Shown here: in pieces, positions 8,572-18,354 of the stretch | Position numbering within the stretch: the stretch's first letter is position 1 | Layout: every line of letters begins with the position of its first letter | Source: JBCCTX01 sp964468435 | GTDB taxonomy: Bacteria > Bacteroidota > Bacteroidia > J057 | Reading direction: 5' to 3' | DNA: 64,000 nt | NCBI GenBank assembly: GCA_964468435.1 | Contig: CAYXVE010000013.1 | Coordinates: 1 to 64,000, forward strand | Notes under the pieces: model-generated | Told to the model about the DNA's origin: nothing | Database searches by the model: none | What the model saw: the letters and a program-made list of their open reading frames with translations, nothing else | Translations under genes and position numbers: made by a program

Positions 8572-9783
8572 ATGAAATACCTGATTTCTTTAAAAAGTAC
8601 GTTGACCTTCATCATGTTGATGCTCCTAAGTACAGGCATTTATGCACAGGACGAGCAAGCCGACATAGCAGCAGGAGAAACCCTTTTTAGAAACAATTGT
8701 AGTGCCTGCCATCAGATCAACCGTAAGTTGGTAGGGCCTGCCATGGCGGGAATAAATGAAAAATATGCAGGGGATGAGGAATGGTTATATCAATGGATTC
8801 GGAATGCACCCGGTATGATCCAGGAAGGTGATGAAAAAGCTGTTGCTCTTTGGGAGGCTAATAATAAGCTCATGATGAATGCTTTTCCCAATTTGACTGA
8901 TCAGGATATTACCAATGTACTTGCATGGGTAGAAGCTGAGACAGCAGCTGCTGCAGAACCTACTGAAGCTGAAACTGCAGCTGCGGGTGGAGGAGCCGAT
9001 GCACCAGTGGCCGATCCTAAGTTTTACTATGCACTGCTGGCTCTAGTAGGTGTATTGGTACTGATTGCCCTTCTGTTGGTATTTATCACTGCTACACTTG
9101 TTTCATCTGTAAGATCAAAGGATGGAAAAGAAGCATTCAATCTTAAAAATGTCACTCAGCGCTTTACATCTATCCTGCAAAACAAGTTTGTGATTACTTC
9201 GATCACTATGTTGGCACTTACAGCTGGAACCTGGCATATTATTGTAGTGGGTAGAAATGTTTCTTTACATCAAGGCTATATGCCTGAGCAGCCTATCAAA
9301 TTCAGCCACAAATTGCACGCGGGCACTAATCAGATTGAATGTGAATATTGTCACTCTGGTGTCAGGAAGAGTAAAAGTGCTTGGATACCTTCTGCCAACG
9401 TATGTATGAACTGCCACAAGTACATTCAGGAAGGCCCTCAGTATGGAACCGAAGAAATTGCCAAAATATACGAGGCTACAGGATGGGATCCAGAACAGGC
9501 TGCCTACGTTAACGACCCTGAAGCAATTGAATGGGTACGTATCCACAACAATCCTGATCACGCATATTTCAACCATGCTCAGCACGTTGTAGTGGGCAAT
9601 TTGGAATGTCAGACCTGCCACGGTCCTGTAGAAGAGATGGAAGTAGTATATCAATATGCTAATCTTGGAATGGGATGGTGTATTAACTGCCACCGCGAAG
9701 AAAAAGTTAAAGTACTGGGTAAAGATACTGAATATACTGTTGCAGATATGGGGGGACTTAACTGTTCAAAATGCCACTACTAA
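8572..9783 (+). CDS. actA: Alternative complex III subunit A, hexahaem cytochrome c
   Basis: A 403-residue membrane-anchored cytochrome. Residues 1-25 form a signal peptide. A monohaem cytochrome c domain follows with CSACH at 43-47. After an Ala/Glu-rich linker (residues 130-145) come two transmembrane segments (about 148-173 and 204-226), and then a C-terminal pentahaem domain with CEYCH, CMNCH, CQTCH, CINCH and CSKCH. That makes six CxxCH haem sites. In alternative complex III this subunit passes electrons from the quinol-oxidising core towards cytochrome c or the oxidase on the periplasmic side. The fused monohaem head is the Bacteroidota arrangement; in some other phyla ActA has only five haems. 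It is the first gene of the act-cox operon. Confidence 0.93.
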   Translation: MKYLISLKSTLTFIMLMLLSTGIYAQDEQADIAAGETLFRNNCSACHQINRKLVGPAMAGINEKYAGDEEWLYQWIRNAPGMIQEGDEKAVALWEANNKLMMNAFPNLTDQDITNVLAWVEAETAAAAEPTEAETAAAGGGADAPVADPKFYYALLALVGVLVLIALLLVFITATLVSSVRSKDGKEAFNLKNVTQRFTSILQNKFVITSITMLALTAGTWHIIVVGRNVSLHQGYMPEQPIKFSHKLHAGTNQIECEYCHSGVRKSKSAWIPSANVCMNCHKYIQEGPQYGTEEIAKIYEATGWDPEQAAYVNDPEAIEWVRIHNNPDHAYFNHAQHVVVGNLECQTCHGPVEEMEVVYQYANLGMGWCINCHREEKVKVLGKDTEYTVADMGGLNCSKCHY

Positions 9784-9820
9784 TTAATCATTCAACCTGA
9801 ATTGAATCACATAACGCAAT

Positions 9821-12800
9821 ATGAATAAACCCAAATATTGGCAAGCATTAGAGGAGCTAGCGCAAACGCCAGAAGCCATCCAGCAGGCGAGTAAAGAATT
9901 TCCCACCAATATACCTCTGGAAGACTCACTTGAGCAGTCTGACTCTTCCATGGATATGCAGGCCAACCGTAGAGACTTTTTAAAGGCTCTTGGGTTTGGT
10001 GTTACAGCTGCTACCTTATCTGCTTGTATGGAAGCTCCAGTGCGCAAAGCTATTCCATATGTCAATAAGCCCGACGATGTCATCCCCGGTGTGGCAAACT
10101 GGTACGCTTCTACTACTCCTGAAGGCACTCCGGTTTTGGTGAAAACCAGGGTGGGCCGCCCCATCAAACTGGAAGGTAATCCTGATTCCAGCCTTACTGG
10201 TGGAGGACTCTCAGCTATTGGCCAGGCTACAGTCCTGGAATTGTATGATGTTGATCGCATACAAGGGCCAATGAAAGGTATGAACCTTTCAGATTGGACA
10301 ACTGTAGACAAGGAAATCGTCTCAGCACTTAATTCCATTAAAGTCAATGGGGGTAAAGTAAGATTGCTTTCACATACCATCGGCCAGCCTGCTACACAGG
10401 AACTGATTGATCAGTTTTTGGCGGATTTCGAGGACGCAAGGCATGTAGCATATGATCCCATATCTTCTTCTGCTATTGCCTCAGCTCATGAAGCAGATTA
10501 CGGTATAAGAAATATTCCTTTCTATCACTTTGACAAAGCTAAAGTGATCGTTAGCTTTTCCTGTGATTTTCTGGGAACCTGGCTTTCACCTGTATCTCAT
10601 GCATATCAATATGCCAAGCACAGAGATCCTGATGGTGAGATGTCAAGACATCTGCAGTTCGAATCTCTCCTGTCTCTGTCAGGCTCCAATGCTGATTTGA
10701 GATTCCCTATTAAACCTTCTCAGGAGGGGCTAGCACTTTTGAACTTGTACAATAAGATCGCCCGTAAGATTGGGCGTCCTACATTACCCAGTATTCCTCA
10801 ATTCAATGTGGCAATGAATGGGCTGGATGTAGCTGCGCAGGACCTGCTCAATGCCCAGGGTGAATCCCTCGTGGTATGCGGTACCAACGATGTTGCTACA
10901 CAGCAACTTGTTAATTCGATCAATGATCTGCTAGGAAATTACGGCAATACTATAGACCTGAGCAATCCGCTCTTTGCGCGTAAAGGAGATGACGAGGAAC
11001 TGGAGCAACTGGTTGGCGAAATTAAACGTGGAGAAGTTGATGCCTTGTTGATTTACGGAGCCAATCCTGTCTATGATACACCTGCTGGTGAATTACTTGC
11101 AGAGGCAATGTCCAATATAGGACTGACAGTTTCTTTTGCCGCTAAGGTAGATGAGACATCAGACTTATGTAGATATACTTGTCCCTCACATCATTATTTG
11201 GAATCATGGGGTGATGCTCAGCAGACGGTTAGCCACGTGAGTATTGTTCAGCCCATGATCAATCCTATTTTTGACACACGTCAACCACAGGATTGCCTGC
11301 TTAAATGGTCGGGCAGCAATGAAAAGTTCGTCGACTATCTCAAACAATACTGGGAAAATTATTATTACCCACTTCGTGAGGACCAGAGGATGAGCTTCCG
11401 TGAATTTTGGGTGGAAACGCTGAGAAAAGGCGTTCTTGAACTCAATATATCAGCGGAAGTAGAAGCCTACGCAAATGAGACTGATCTGGTCGAAGTTTCA
11501 GAAGCTTTGCTCAATCAGCTTAAGCGCGTAGATGACGGGATGGAGCTGGTCATTTACCCCAAGGTATCTATGGCAGATGGAAAATATGCCAATAATCCTT
11601 GGTTGCAGGAACTGCCAGACCCGATCACACGCATCACTTGGGATAATTATCTGACGGTGGCCATTTCTGATGCTGAGGAAAGCAATCTGAAACTAGGTGA
11701 TGTGGTAAGATTGATCGTAGGAGAGGAATCCGTAAACGTACCAGTGGTGCCACAGCCTGGACAGGCAAAAGGTACGCTCGGAATAGCACTCGGATATGGC
11801 CGAGAGAAAGGTGGTAAAGTAATTGATGAGGTTGGAGGTGTGAATGCCTATCCGATGTTGGAGATGAGAGATGGTACCATCACTTACACACAGACCGCTG
11901 GTGTAAGTATGGAAAAGTCTGCCCAGACGTATAAACTCGCAAGAACCCAGATTTTTAATACCTTATATGATCCTAATAAAGGAGAACTAGGATTGATCCC
12001 CGATGATGGTGATTATGACCGCTCGGAGCAGATCCTGAAGGAAACCAGCCTGGCATATTATAAAGGTGAAGGAGAAAATCCCTACAACAAGGCAAAGGAG
12101 AAATATCAGGAGAAAAAGAAGCATCTTGTTTCTCTTTGGGATTCCTACTTTGAAGATCCTGAAAGTAAGCGTATTGTTCACTGGACGATGGCTATTGACT
12201 TGAATAAGTGTACAGGTTGTGGAGCCTGCGTAGTGAGTTGTCAGGCTGAAAATAATGTACCCGTAGTTGGTAAAGATGAGGTATATAAAAGAAGAGAGAT
12301 GCACTGGCTACGAATTGACCGCTACTATAGCGGAAATCCTGATAGCCCGGATGTAGCATTTCAGCCCATGCTTTGCCAGCATTGCGACAATGCACCCTGT
12401 GAAACAGTATGTCCCGTACTGGCGACTATTCATAGTAATGAAGGTCTGAACCAGATGACCTACAACCGCTGTGTGGGTACGCGCTACTGCGCCAATAACT
12501 GTCCCTACAAAGTACGTCGCTTTAACTGGTTCAGCTATCCATACAATAAGCGCTTTAAAACGGTAAACCCTGCTCAGAATGATTATGGACGCCTGGTACT
12601 TAACCCGGATGTAACTGTGAGATGGAGAGGGGTTATGGAAAAGTGTTCTTTTTGTGTACAGCGCCTTCAGGAAGCTAAGCTGAAAGCCAAAGTAAATGCG
12701 CAAAGTACTTTTGCAAAACCTCAGGATGGCGAAGTACAGACTGCCTGCCAGCAGAGTTGTCCTACAGGTGCTATTGTATTTGGTGATCGCAACGATCCCA

Positions 12801-12988
12801 ATAGCGAGGTTTACAAGGCTATGACACACGAGCGTTCTTATCTTGCGCTGGAAGAAGTCAAGACCTTGCCATCAGTTAATTATCAGTTGATAGTACGCAA
12901 TCGTACTGAGGAAGAAACTAAGTACAAGGAAAAAGAATTTGAGAAAGTAAGAAGTTACGGCAACGAAACGGAAGAGACTACAGCTTAA
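9821..12988 (+). CDS. actB: Alternative complex III subunit B, molybdopterin-like/Fe-S fusion
   Basis: A 1055-residue iron-sulfur subunit. A Tat signal lies inside the N-terminus (Arg50-Arg51 followed by DFLKALGFGVTAATLSAC), so export is as a folded protein. Residues about 75-740 resemble the molybdopterin oxidoreductase fold. In this complex that half is known to have lost its cofactor, and no Mo-ligand or N-terminal 4Fe-4S motif is seen here. Residues about 790-1010 are a ferredoxin-type domain with CTGCGACVVSCQAE, CQHCDNAPCETVC, CVGTRYCANNC and CSFCVQ...CQQSCP, enough for three to four clusters. It receives electrons from the quinol site formed with ActC. It sits between actA and actC with 37-bp and 36-bp gaps. 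Confidence 0.94.
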   Translation: MNKPKYWQALEELAQTPEAIQQASKEFPTNIPLEDSLEQSDSSMDMQANRRDFLKALGFGVTAATLSACMEAPVRKAIPYVNKPDDVIPGVANWYASTTPEGTPVLVKTRVGRPIKLEGNPDSSLTGGGLSAIGQATVLELYDVDRIQGPMKGMNLSDWTTVDKEIVSALNSIKVNGGKVRLLSHTIGQPATQELIDQFLADFEDARHVAYDPISSSAIASAHEADYGIRNIPFYHFDKAKVIVSFSCDFLGTWLSPVSHAYQYAKHRDPDGEMSRHLQFESLLSLSGSNADLRFPIKPSQEGLALLNLYNKIARKIGRPTLPSIPQFNVAMNGLDVAAQDLLNAQGESLVVCGTNDVATQQLVNSINDLLGNYGNTIDLSNPLFARKGDDEELEQLVGEIKRGEVDALLIYGANPVYDTPAGELLAEAMSNIGLTVSFAAKVDETSDLCRYTCPSHHYLESWGDAQQTVSHVSIVQPMINPIFDTRQPQDCLLKWSGSNEKFVDYLKQYWENYYYPLREDQRMSFREFWVETLRKGVLELNISAEVEAYANETDLVEVSEALLNQLKRVDDGMELVIYPKVSMADGKYANNPWLQELPDPITRITWDNYLTVAISDAEESNLKLGDVVRLIVGEESVNVPVVPQPGQAKGTLGIALGYGREKGGKVIDEVGGVNAYPMLEMRDGTITYTQTAGVSMEKSAQTYKLARTQIFNTLYDPNKGELGLIPDDGDYDRSEQILKETSLAYYKGEGENPYNKAKEKYQEKKKHLVSLWDSYFEDPESKRIVHWTMAIDLNKCTGCGACVVSCQAENNVPVVGKDEVYKRREMHWLRIDRYYSGNPDSPDVAFQPMLCQHCDNAPCETVCPVLATIHSNEGLNQMTYNRCVGTRYCANNCPYKVRRFNWFSYPYNKRFKTVNPAQNDYGRLVLNPDVTVRWRGVMEKCSFCVQRLQEAKLKAKVNAQSTFAKPQDGEVQTACQQSCPTGAIVFGDRNDPNSEVYKAMTHERSYLALEEVKTLPSVNYQLIVRNRTEEETKYKEKEFEKVRSYGNETEETTA

Positions 12989-13024
12989 TAAATATATTGT
13001 TGAAGAAATATAACATATCACCAT

Positions 13025-14434
13025 ATGAGTCATCATGAATCTCCCATTCGCCAGAAGTGGTTAAGGGATACGGATCATTACAATCAAATTACAGCAGATA
13101 TCAGCCGACCCATAGAGTCTAAGCCTAATTTGCTATGGCTAGCTACTGTAGGTTTTTTTGGAACCCTCATGGTCATTGGGTTTATCCTGATTGGGTGGAC
13201 TATGGTAGAGGGGATCGGTTTATGGGGGCTAAATAAAACCGTAGGGTGGGCATTTGATATTACAAACTTCGTATTTTGGGTAGGTATCGGACACGCAGGC
13301 ACGCTGATTTCCGCGGTACTGCTACTGTTCCGCCAGCAATGGCGCAACTCTATTAACAGGGCCTCTGAAGCAATGACGATCTTTGCGGTTGCCTGTGCAG
13401 GCCTGTTTCCCCTGATTCACATGGGGCGCCCATGGAATGCATTCTGGTTTGCTCCCATTCCCAACACCCGTGGCCCACTATGGGTAAATTTTAATTCACC
13501 CCTTCTATGGGATGTATTTGCCATCACTACCTATCTGACCGTCTCACTCGTATTCTGGTACCTGGGAATGGTCCCTGACTTCGCTACACTACGCGATAGA
13601 CTCTCAAAGGCTGGAAAAAAAATCGGATCTTACATCTTCAGCCTGCTGAGTTTCGGATGGGATGGTTCTTCGAGAAACTGGTCGCGCTATGAACTGGTAT
13701 CTTGGATTCTTGCAGGTCTTGCTACACCACTTGTACTTTCAGTACATAGTATTGTAAGTATGGACTTCGCTACTTCTGTTATTCCAGGGTGGCATACGAC
13801 GATTTTCCCTCCCTACTTTGTAGCAGGTGCGGTATTCTCTGGGTTTGGTATGGTGCAGACTTTGATGATTATCACTAGAAAGGTATACAAACTCGAAAAT
13901 TATATTACGATGGATCACATGGAGTCCATCGCTAAGATCATCATCGCAACAGGTTCTTTAGTAGGGCTTGCCTACATGACTGAGTTCTTTACCGCATGGT
14001 ATTCTGGTTCGCTTTGGGAAAGATATGTCTTTGTCAACAGAGCATTCGGACCATATGCATGGGCGTATTGGATCATGTTCTCCTGTAATGTGATTACACC
14101 ACAGCTTTTCTGGTTCCGTGGAATTCGTAGAAACATGTTCATTACATTTATTATCTCGATCTTCATCAATATCGGTATGTGGTTCGAGCGCTTTGTGATT
14201 ATCGTTACCTCCCTACACCGTGATTTTCTTCCCTCCAGTTGGGCAGACTACGCACCTACATGGGTTGAGGTAGGAATCTTCGTAGGTACAATCGGTCTGT
14301 TTATGTTCTTATTCCTACTTTTCGCTAAGTACCTGCCTGTCGTGAATATGTTTGAAGTAAAAACACTGGTCAAACATCCGAAAAAGCCAGAACATGCAGT
14401 TTCTGAGCCCGAAACAGCAACTGTTACTGTGTAA
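13025..14434 (+). CDS. actC: Alternative complex III subunit C, NrfD-type quinol-binding membrane protein
   Basis: A 469-residue integral membrane protein of the NrfD/PsrC family, with about ten transmembrane segments between residues 40 and 445. Typical features are the GHAGTLISAVLLLFRQQWR segment near residue 97 and the LVLSVHSIVSMDFATS segment near 238, which carries the His/Asp residues associated with the quinol site. Another is FTAWYSGS with the following charged loop near 320. ActC is one of two homologous membrane cores of alternative complex III (the other is ActF); it oxidises menaquinol and passes electrons to ActB. The C-terminal 30 residues are charged and cytoplasmic. Confidence 0.94.
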   Translation: MSHHESPIRQKWLRDTDHYNQITADISRPIESKPNLLWLATVGFFGTLMVIGFILIGWTMVEGIGLWGLNKTVGWAFDITNFVFWVGIGHAGTLISAVLLLFRQQWRNSINRASEAMTIFAVACAGLFPLIHMGRPWNAFWFAPIPNTRGPLWVNFNSPLLWDVFAITTYLTVSLVFWYLGMVPDFATLRDRLSKAGKKIGSYIFSLLSFGWDGSSRNWSRYELVSWILAGLATPLVLSVHSIVSMDFATSVIPGWHTTIFPPYFVAGAVFSGFGMVQTLMIITRKVYKLENYITMDHMESIAKIIIATGSLVGLAYMTEFFTAWYSGSLWERYVFVNRAFGPYAWAYWIMFSCNVITPQLFWFRGIRRNMFITFIISIFINIGMWFERFVIIVTSLHRDFLPSSWADYAPTWVEVGIFVGTIGLFMFLFLLFAKYLPVVNMFEVKTLVKHPKKPEHAVSEPETATVTV

Positions 14435-14485
14435 TTAATATTGTACTTACAGCAAATAGAATAACTAAAAAATATATATATAAAT

Positions 14486-15061
14486 ATGGCTACCGCTGAA
14501 ACATTAACCATGACACCTGCAGCTGAAGGAAAGGCCAAAAAGAAGACTTTTCTGGTGGGGAAGTTTTGGAATCCGGATCATACTTTGGAAGCGCTCAAGC
14601 AAATGAAAGCTGAAGGTGTACGTATCTATGACGTATATTCACCTTTTCCCCTCCACGGAATAGAGCCTTATCTCGATATCAAGCGTTCCCGTTTGACAAC
14701 TGCTGCATTCATTTATGGATTAACAGGCCTCTTTGCAGGTATTGCTATGATGTTTTATATGGTTGGTATTGACTGGCCCATGAATATCGGCGGTAAACCA
14801 TCAGTACCCTGGATTGATTTTGTGCCCATCACGTTTGAGTTGACAATATTATTTGCAGCGCATGGTATCGTGATTACTTTTTTCATTGTTGCACAATACT
14901 GGCCCGGGAAAAAGGCAAAATTGTTTGATATTAATCAAACTGACGATGTGTTTGTCGTAGTCATCGACAAACAGGAATTAGGCGATGAACAGGAAGTCCG
15001 CGGAATCATGAATGAAAATGGAGCCTTTGAAATCATTGATAAGGAAGAACAATCACTATGA
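14486..15061 (+). CDS. actD: Alternative complex III subunit D (DUF3341)
   Basis: A 191-residue membrane subunit of the DUF3341 family. The N-terminal soluble half includes VYSPFPLHGIE near residues 51-61, a signature of the family. Two transmembrane helices follow (about 72-95 and 112-138), and then an acidic C-terminal segment. In solved alternative complex III structures ActD packs against the ActC/ActF membrane core and carries no cofactor. Its stop codon overlaps the actE start by four bases, indicating translational coupling. Confidence 0.93.
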   Translation: MATAETLTMTPAAEGKAKKKTFLVGKFWNPDHTLEALKQMKAEGVRIYDVYSPFPLHGIEPYLDIKRSRLTTAAFIYGLTGLFAGIAMMFYMVGIDWPMNIGGKPSVPWIDFVPITFELTILFAAHGIVITFFIVAQYWPGKKAKLFDINQTDDVFVVVIDKQELGDEQEVRGIMNENGAFEIIDKEEQSL

Positions 15062-15687
15062 GATATCTTACTTCATTTACAGTATTAGTACTGCTTGTTT
15101 TGGTCATGAGCAGTTGTAGATACACAGATAAGTCTTCAAGAAATGTGGAGTACGCACCTAATATGTTTTACTCCATTCCCTATGAAGCACTTACACAAGG
15201 GGAAGTTAATAACGTGTTTAAAGATGGACTCAACGCACAGAAACCCCCTGAAGGTACAGTACCACGTGAGTCTTCCTGGTACATAGAGGAAGCATATGTT
15301 CCTTATCCTTATGAAAATACATTTGAAGGATATGAAGCTGCAGGAGAAGAATGGTTTAGTCCACTGAATGATCCTGCATTTAATGCCAATGGTGTTAATT
15401 GTACACAGGAAACATATGAAAGTGGGAAAAGACTTTATACTACATTCTGTGTGATGTGCCATGGACCCAATGGTCAGGGCAAGGGGAATCTGGTAACTTC
15501 CGGAAAATTTGGAGTTGTGCCCTCATATTCAGATCCTACCAGAAGAGATCTCCCTGAAGGTAAGATGTTTCACTCAATTACTTATGGTAAGGGGATCATG
15601 GGCTCATACGCTTCTCAGCTTACTCCCAAAGAACGCTGGGACGTCATATGCTACATTCAGGAGTTTCAGGAGCAGGCAATGCAATAG
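15058..15687 (+). CDS. actE: Alternative complex III subunit E, monohaem cytochrome c lipoprotein
   Basis: A 209-residue lipoprotein with a hydrophobic signal and a lipobox ending at Cys20 (VMSSC), so it is anchored on the periplasmic face. A single haem site, CVMCH, lies near residue 131, followed by a GPNGQGKG segment; a Met ligand is plausible in the KGIMGSYASQ region. It is the mobile or terminal electron carrier of the complex, handing electrons to the oxidase. Start ATG overlaps the actD stop (ATGA). Size and order match the family. Confidence 0.93.
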   Translation: MRYLTSFTVLVLLVLVMSSCRYTDKSSRNVEYAPNMFYSIPYEALTQGEVNNVFKDGLNAQKPPEGTVPRESSWYIEEAYVPYPYENTFEGYEAAGEEWFSPLNDPAFNANGVNCTQETYESGKRLYTTFCVMCHGPNGQGKGNLVTSGKFGVVPSYSDPTRRDLPEGKMFHSITYGKGIMGSYASQLTPKERWDVICYIQEFQEQAMQ

Positions 15688-15747
15688 AAAAACTTTTGAT
15701 ATCTGTTATTTATATAGGATGTTGTATTAAACAAAATATAGAAGAAA

Positions 15748-17112
15748 TTGGAACACGAAACTTTCTCCACCGACCAACTTATCGAGCGCTTTAAATTTAC
15801 CAGTCGCTACAGGAATATCGTTTTCGGATTGGTAGGGATAGGCATTGTATTAATGCTTACAGGTATGTTTTTCTCAAGCCGCTCTAATTCTCGCGATGAA
15901 GGTCACAACGAAGAAAATCATTCAGCTGTAGTTACTAACACTCACATACATGAGGTAGCTGATCCCCATGAAGGAGAAGAACATGGCGAAGGAGGACATC
16001 ACCATCGTGAGATTACTTGGGTCAATCGCGCAGCGGCCAACTTTCTGCTCAATAACGTATACTTCCTCTCACTTGCGATGGGAGCCTTATTTTTTATCGC
16101 TGTACACCAGATTGGTAATTCAGGTTGGCATACTGCGATTAAGCGTGTGCCTGAAGCTTACACCTCCTATCTCCCCGTTGCTGTTGTAGGTTTTACTGCG
16201 GTATTATTTTTCATGGATCAACTCTATGAATGGGTCATCCTACCTGAAGGGATCGATGAATTGATCGATAAGAAACGTCCCTATCTCAACGTGACAGGTC
16301 ATGCGATCAGGAGTGTGGTTTACTTTGTGATTTGGATTGGAGCAGCCGTTCTCCTAAGGAGATATTCAATTAGAGAAGATCAGGAAGGTGGGCTCTCATA
16401 TTTCAGAAAGAGCAGTACCGTATCAGCGATTTTTGTGTTTCTCTTTGCTTTTTCCTATAGCCTCTTTTCTTTCGACTGGCTCAAATCTCTTGAACCACAC
16501 TGGTTTAGTACTATATATGGTGTGTACTTCTTCGGAGGATCTATGCTGGCTACCATGGCTACCATTTCACTTCTGTTATATTTCCTAAAGCAACAGGGAT
16601 ATATGAGCTATGTAAATGCATCTCATTTTCAGGATGTAAATACTTACGTTCTTGGGTTTTGTATATTCTGGGCTTACATTTGGTTGTCTCAGTTCTTGCT
16701 GATCTGGTATTCCAATATCCCTGAAGAAGGTATCTGGTACGCAAAACGCATGAGAGCATCAGATCCTGAAAATTACATGGGATACCGTGCTATCTTCTTT
16801 ATCAACCTCTTTATTAATTTTGTGATCCCATTCCTAGCACTTGCTTCTCGTAATGCCCGGAGAAACCCAAGTGTATTTATACCTGTATGTTTGCTCATTG
16901 TGATCGGACACTGGGTAGATCTGTTCGTCCTGATCATGCCCGGGGCAGTCGAAAGTTTCTGGACCATTGGATTTATGGAAATTGGTTTCTTCCTGACATT
17001 TGCAGGGATATTTCTGTATGTAGTATTGAATGCACTTACAAAAGCCAATCTAGTCCCTATCAGACATCCCTATATAGAAGAGAGTGTATACCATAGTACT
17101 GGACCTGTATAA
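15748..17112 (+). CDS. actF: Alternative complex III subunit F, second NrfD-like membrane core
   Basis: A 454-residue membrane protein homologous to ActC, with about ten helices. No ATG is available; the only reasonable start is TTG at 15748 (then EHETFSTDQLIERFKF). A loop at residues 50-88 is strongly histidine- and acid-rich (HNEENH, HIHEVADPHEGEEHGEGGHHH) and lies between the first two helices, so it would face the periplasm or the membrane edge and could bind metal. The remaining sequence includes the expected WHTAIKRVPEAY and YMGYRAIFFINL segments. ActF helps form the membrane core and the proposed proton path. The operon then continues, after 143 bp without a terminator, into coxB. Confidence 0.92.
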   Translation: MEHETFSTDQLIERFKFTSRYRNIVFGLVGIGIVLMLTGMFFSSRSNSRDEGHNEENHSAVVTNTHIHEVADPHEGEEHGEGGHHHREITWVNRAAANFLLNNVYFLSLAMGALFFIAVHQIGNSGWHTAIKRVPEAYTSYLPVAVVGFTAVLFFMDQLYEWVILPEGIDELIDKKRPYLNVTGHAIRSVVYFVIWIGAAVLLRRYSIREDQEGGLSYFRKSSTVSAIFVFLFAFSYSLFSFDWLKSLEPHWFSTIYGVYFFGGSMLATMATISLLLYFLKQQGYMSYVNASHFQDVNTYVLGFCIFWAYIWLSQFLLIWYSNIPEEGIWYAKRMRASDPENYMGYRAIFFINLFINFVIPFLALASRNARRNPSVFIPVCLLIVIGHWVDLFVLIMPGAVESFWTIGFMEIGFFLTFAGIFLYVVLNALTKANLVPIRHPYIEESVYHSTGPV

Positions 17113-17255
17113 ACGCTCAAAGGGTAGAACCGATTCAATGAAATGGAGGTATATACTTGAGAGAATATCCTGGTCACTTGTAGACAAAAAACGAACTATT
17201 CATTAACAATACTTCACTTCGAGGGTTTTTGTATTTAAAGGAAAAATTGATATAT

Positions 17256-18323
17256 ATGGAGACACAATCTTTAGTTAGTATAGCTCAGATATTGATTGTC
17301 GGAATACTGGTTCTTGTAGTCGCCAATCTTTATCTGGTAATCAAATTAAAGGATATAGATCCTTTTAGAAAATGGGATCCTAACAGTATTAATGGAGCAT
17401 TGTTTGTGCTCTTTGGAGTCGTTGGGATGGTTGTTGCTGGTATAGCTGCTTCTCGATGGTATGATCTAATGATTCTGGTGAAAGATCCTGCTTCGCTTCA
17501 TGGGGAGGATATTGACAGGATGTTCTGGAATACTATGATAGTTTCTATTTTTGTGGTAGTCCTCACTAATACGCTTCTGTTTTTCTACGCTTGGTACTAC
17601 AGAGGAAGACCTGGAAGAAAGGCTCTCTACTATCCTGATAACGATCGCCTGGAAATGATATGGACAGCAGTACCTGCTGTCGTACTTATTTTACTGATTG
17701 GTGATGGTATCAGAACATGGCATAAAATATTTAAAGATGTTCCGGAAAATGCTATTGAAGTAGAATTAAATGGGAAACAATTTGATTGGACCATTAGATA
17801 TCCTGGTGCGGATGAAAAATATGGCTACACAAGCGTTGAATACATCGACGATGCACAGGGCAATACTATAGGTTTCAATTTTGAAGATTCTAAATCGCAC
17901 GACGACATTGTTACTACAGAAATACACCTACCTGTAAATGTACCGGTAAACTTTACCATCAAGTCTCGGGATGTACTCCACAGTGCTACGCTACCCCACT
18001 TCAGAATGAAGATGGATGCAGTACCGGGAATGGCAACCAACTTCTGGCTGACACCGACCAAAACTACAGAGGAGATGCGTGAGATAACGGGTAATCCTGA
18101 GTTTAATTATGAGATGTCTTGTCAGCAAATTTGTGGCGGCGGACACTGGAATATGAGACGGGTTATCATTGTGGAATCAGAGGTGTCATATAAGCAATGG
18201 CTGGATAGTCAAAGACCTTTCTATGCTACCTGGAAGGAAAATTACGGTCCAACTGATGATATACCAGAGGTCAACCTGGCAGAAGAAGAAGTTGAAGGGC
18301 AGAAGGATTTATCAATGAATTAA
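17256..18323 (+). CDS. coxB: Cytochrome c oxidase subunit II
   Basis: A 355-residue subunit, counting from ATG 17256; a TTG 27 bp upstream would add nine residues. Two transmembrane helices (about 45-70 and 87-110 after a first hydrophobic segment at 5-28) precede the periplasmic cupredoxin domain. The binuclear CuA site is present: His in DVLHSATLPHFRMKMD, then CQQICGGGHWNM supplying two Cys, His and Met. The residue between the two Cys that is usually Glu (a backbone-carbonyl ligand) is Gln here, which should not prevent binding. There is no C-terminal haem domain, so electrons must come from ActE/ActA or a separate cytochrome c. Confidence 0.94.
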   Translation: METQSLVSIAQILIVGILVLVVANLYLVIKLKDIDPFRKWDPNSINGALFVLFGVVGMVVAGIAASRWYDLMILVKDPASLHGEDIDRMFWNTMIVSIFVVVLTNTLLFFYAWYYRGRPGRKALYYPDNDRLEMIWTAVPAVVLILLIGDGIRTWHKIFKDVPENAIEVELNGKQFDWTIRYPGADEKYGYTSVEYIDDAQGNTIGFNFEDSKSHDDIVTTEIHLPVNVPVNFTIKSRDVLHSATLPHFRMKMDAVPGMATNFWLTPTKTTEEMREITGNPEFNYEMSCQQICGGGHWNMRRVIIVESEVSYKQWLDSQRPFYATWKENYGPTDDIPEVNLAEEEVEGQKDLSMN

Positions 18324-18354
18324 CATAATAATAAAAAATAATTAAAGTATAAAG

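Noticed and set aside
9784..10380. Long minus-strand frame of 198 codons
   Set aside because: It lies entirely opposite the start of actB, whose Tat signal and homology are certain; composition is antisense-like.
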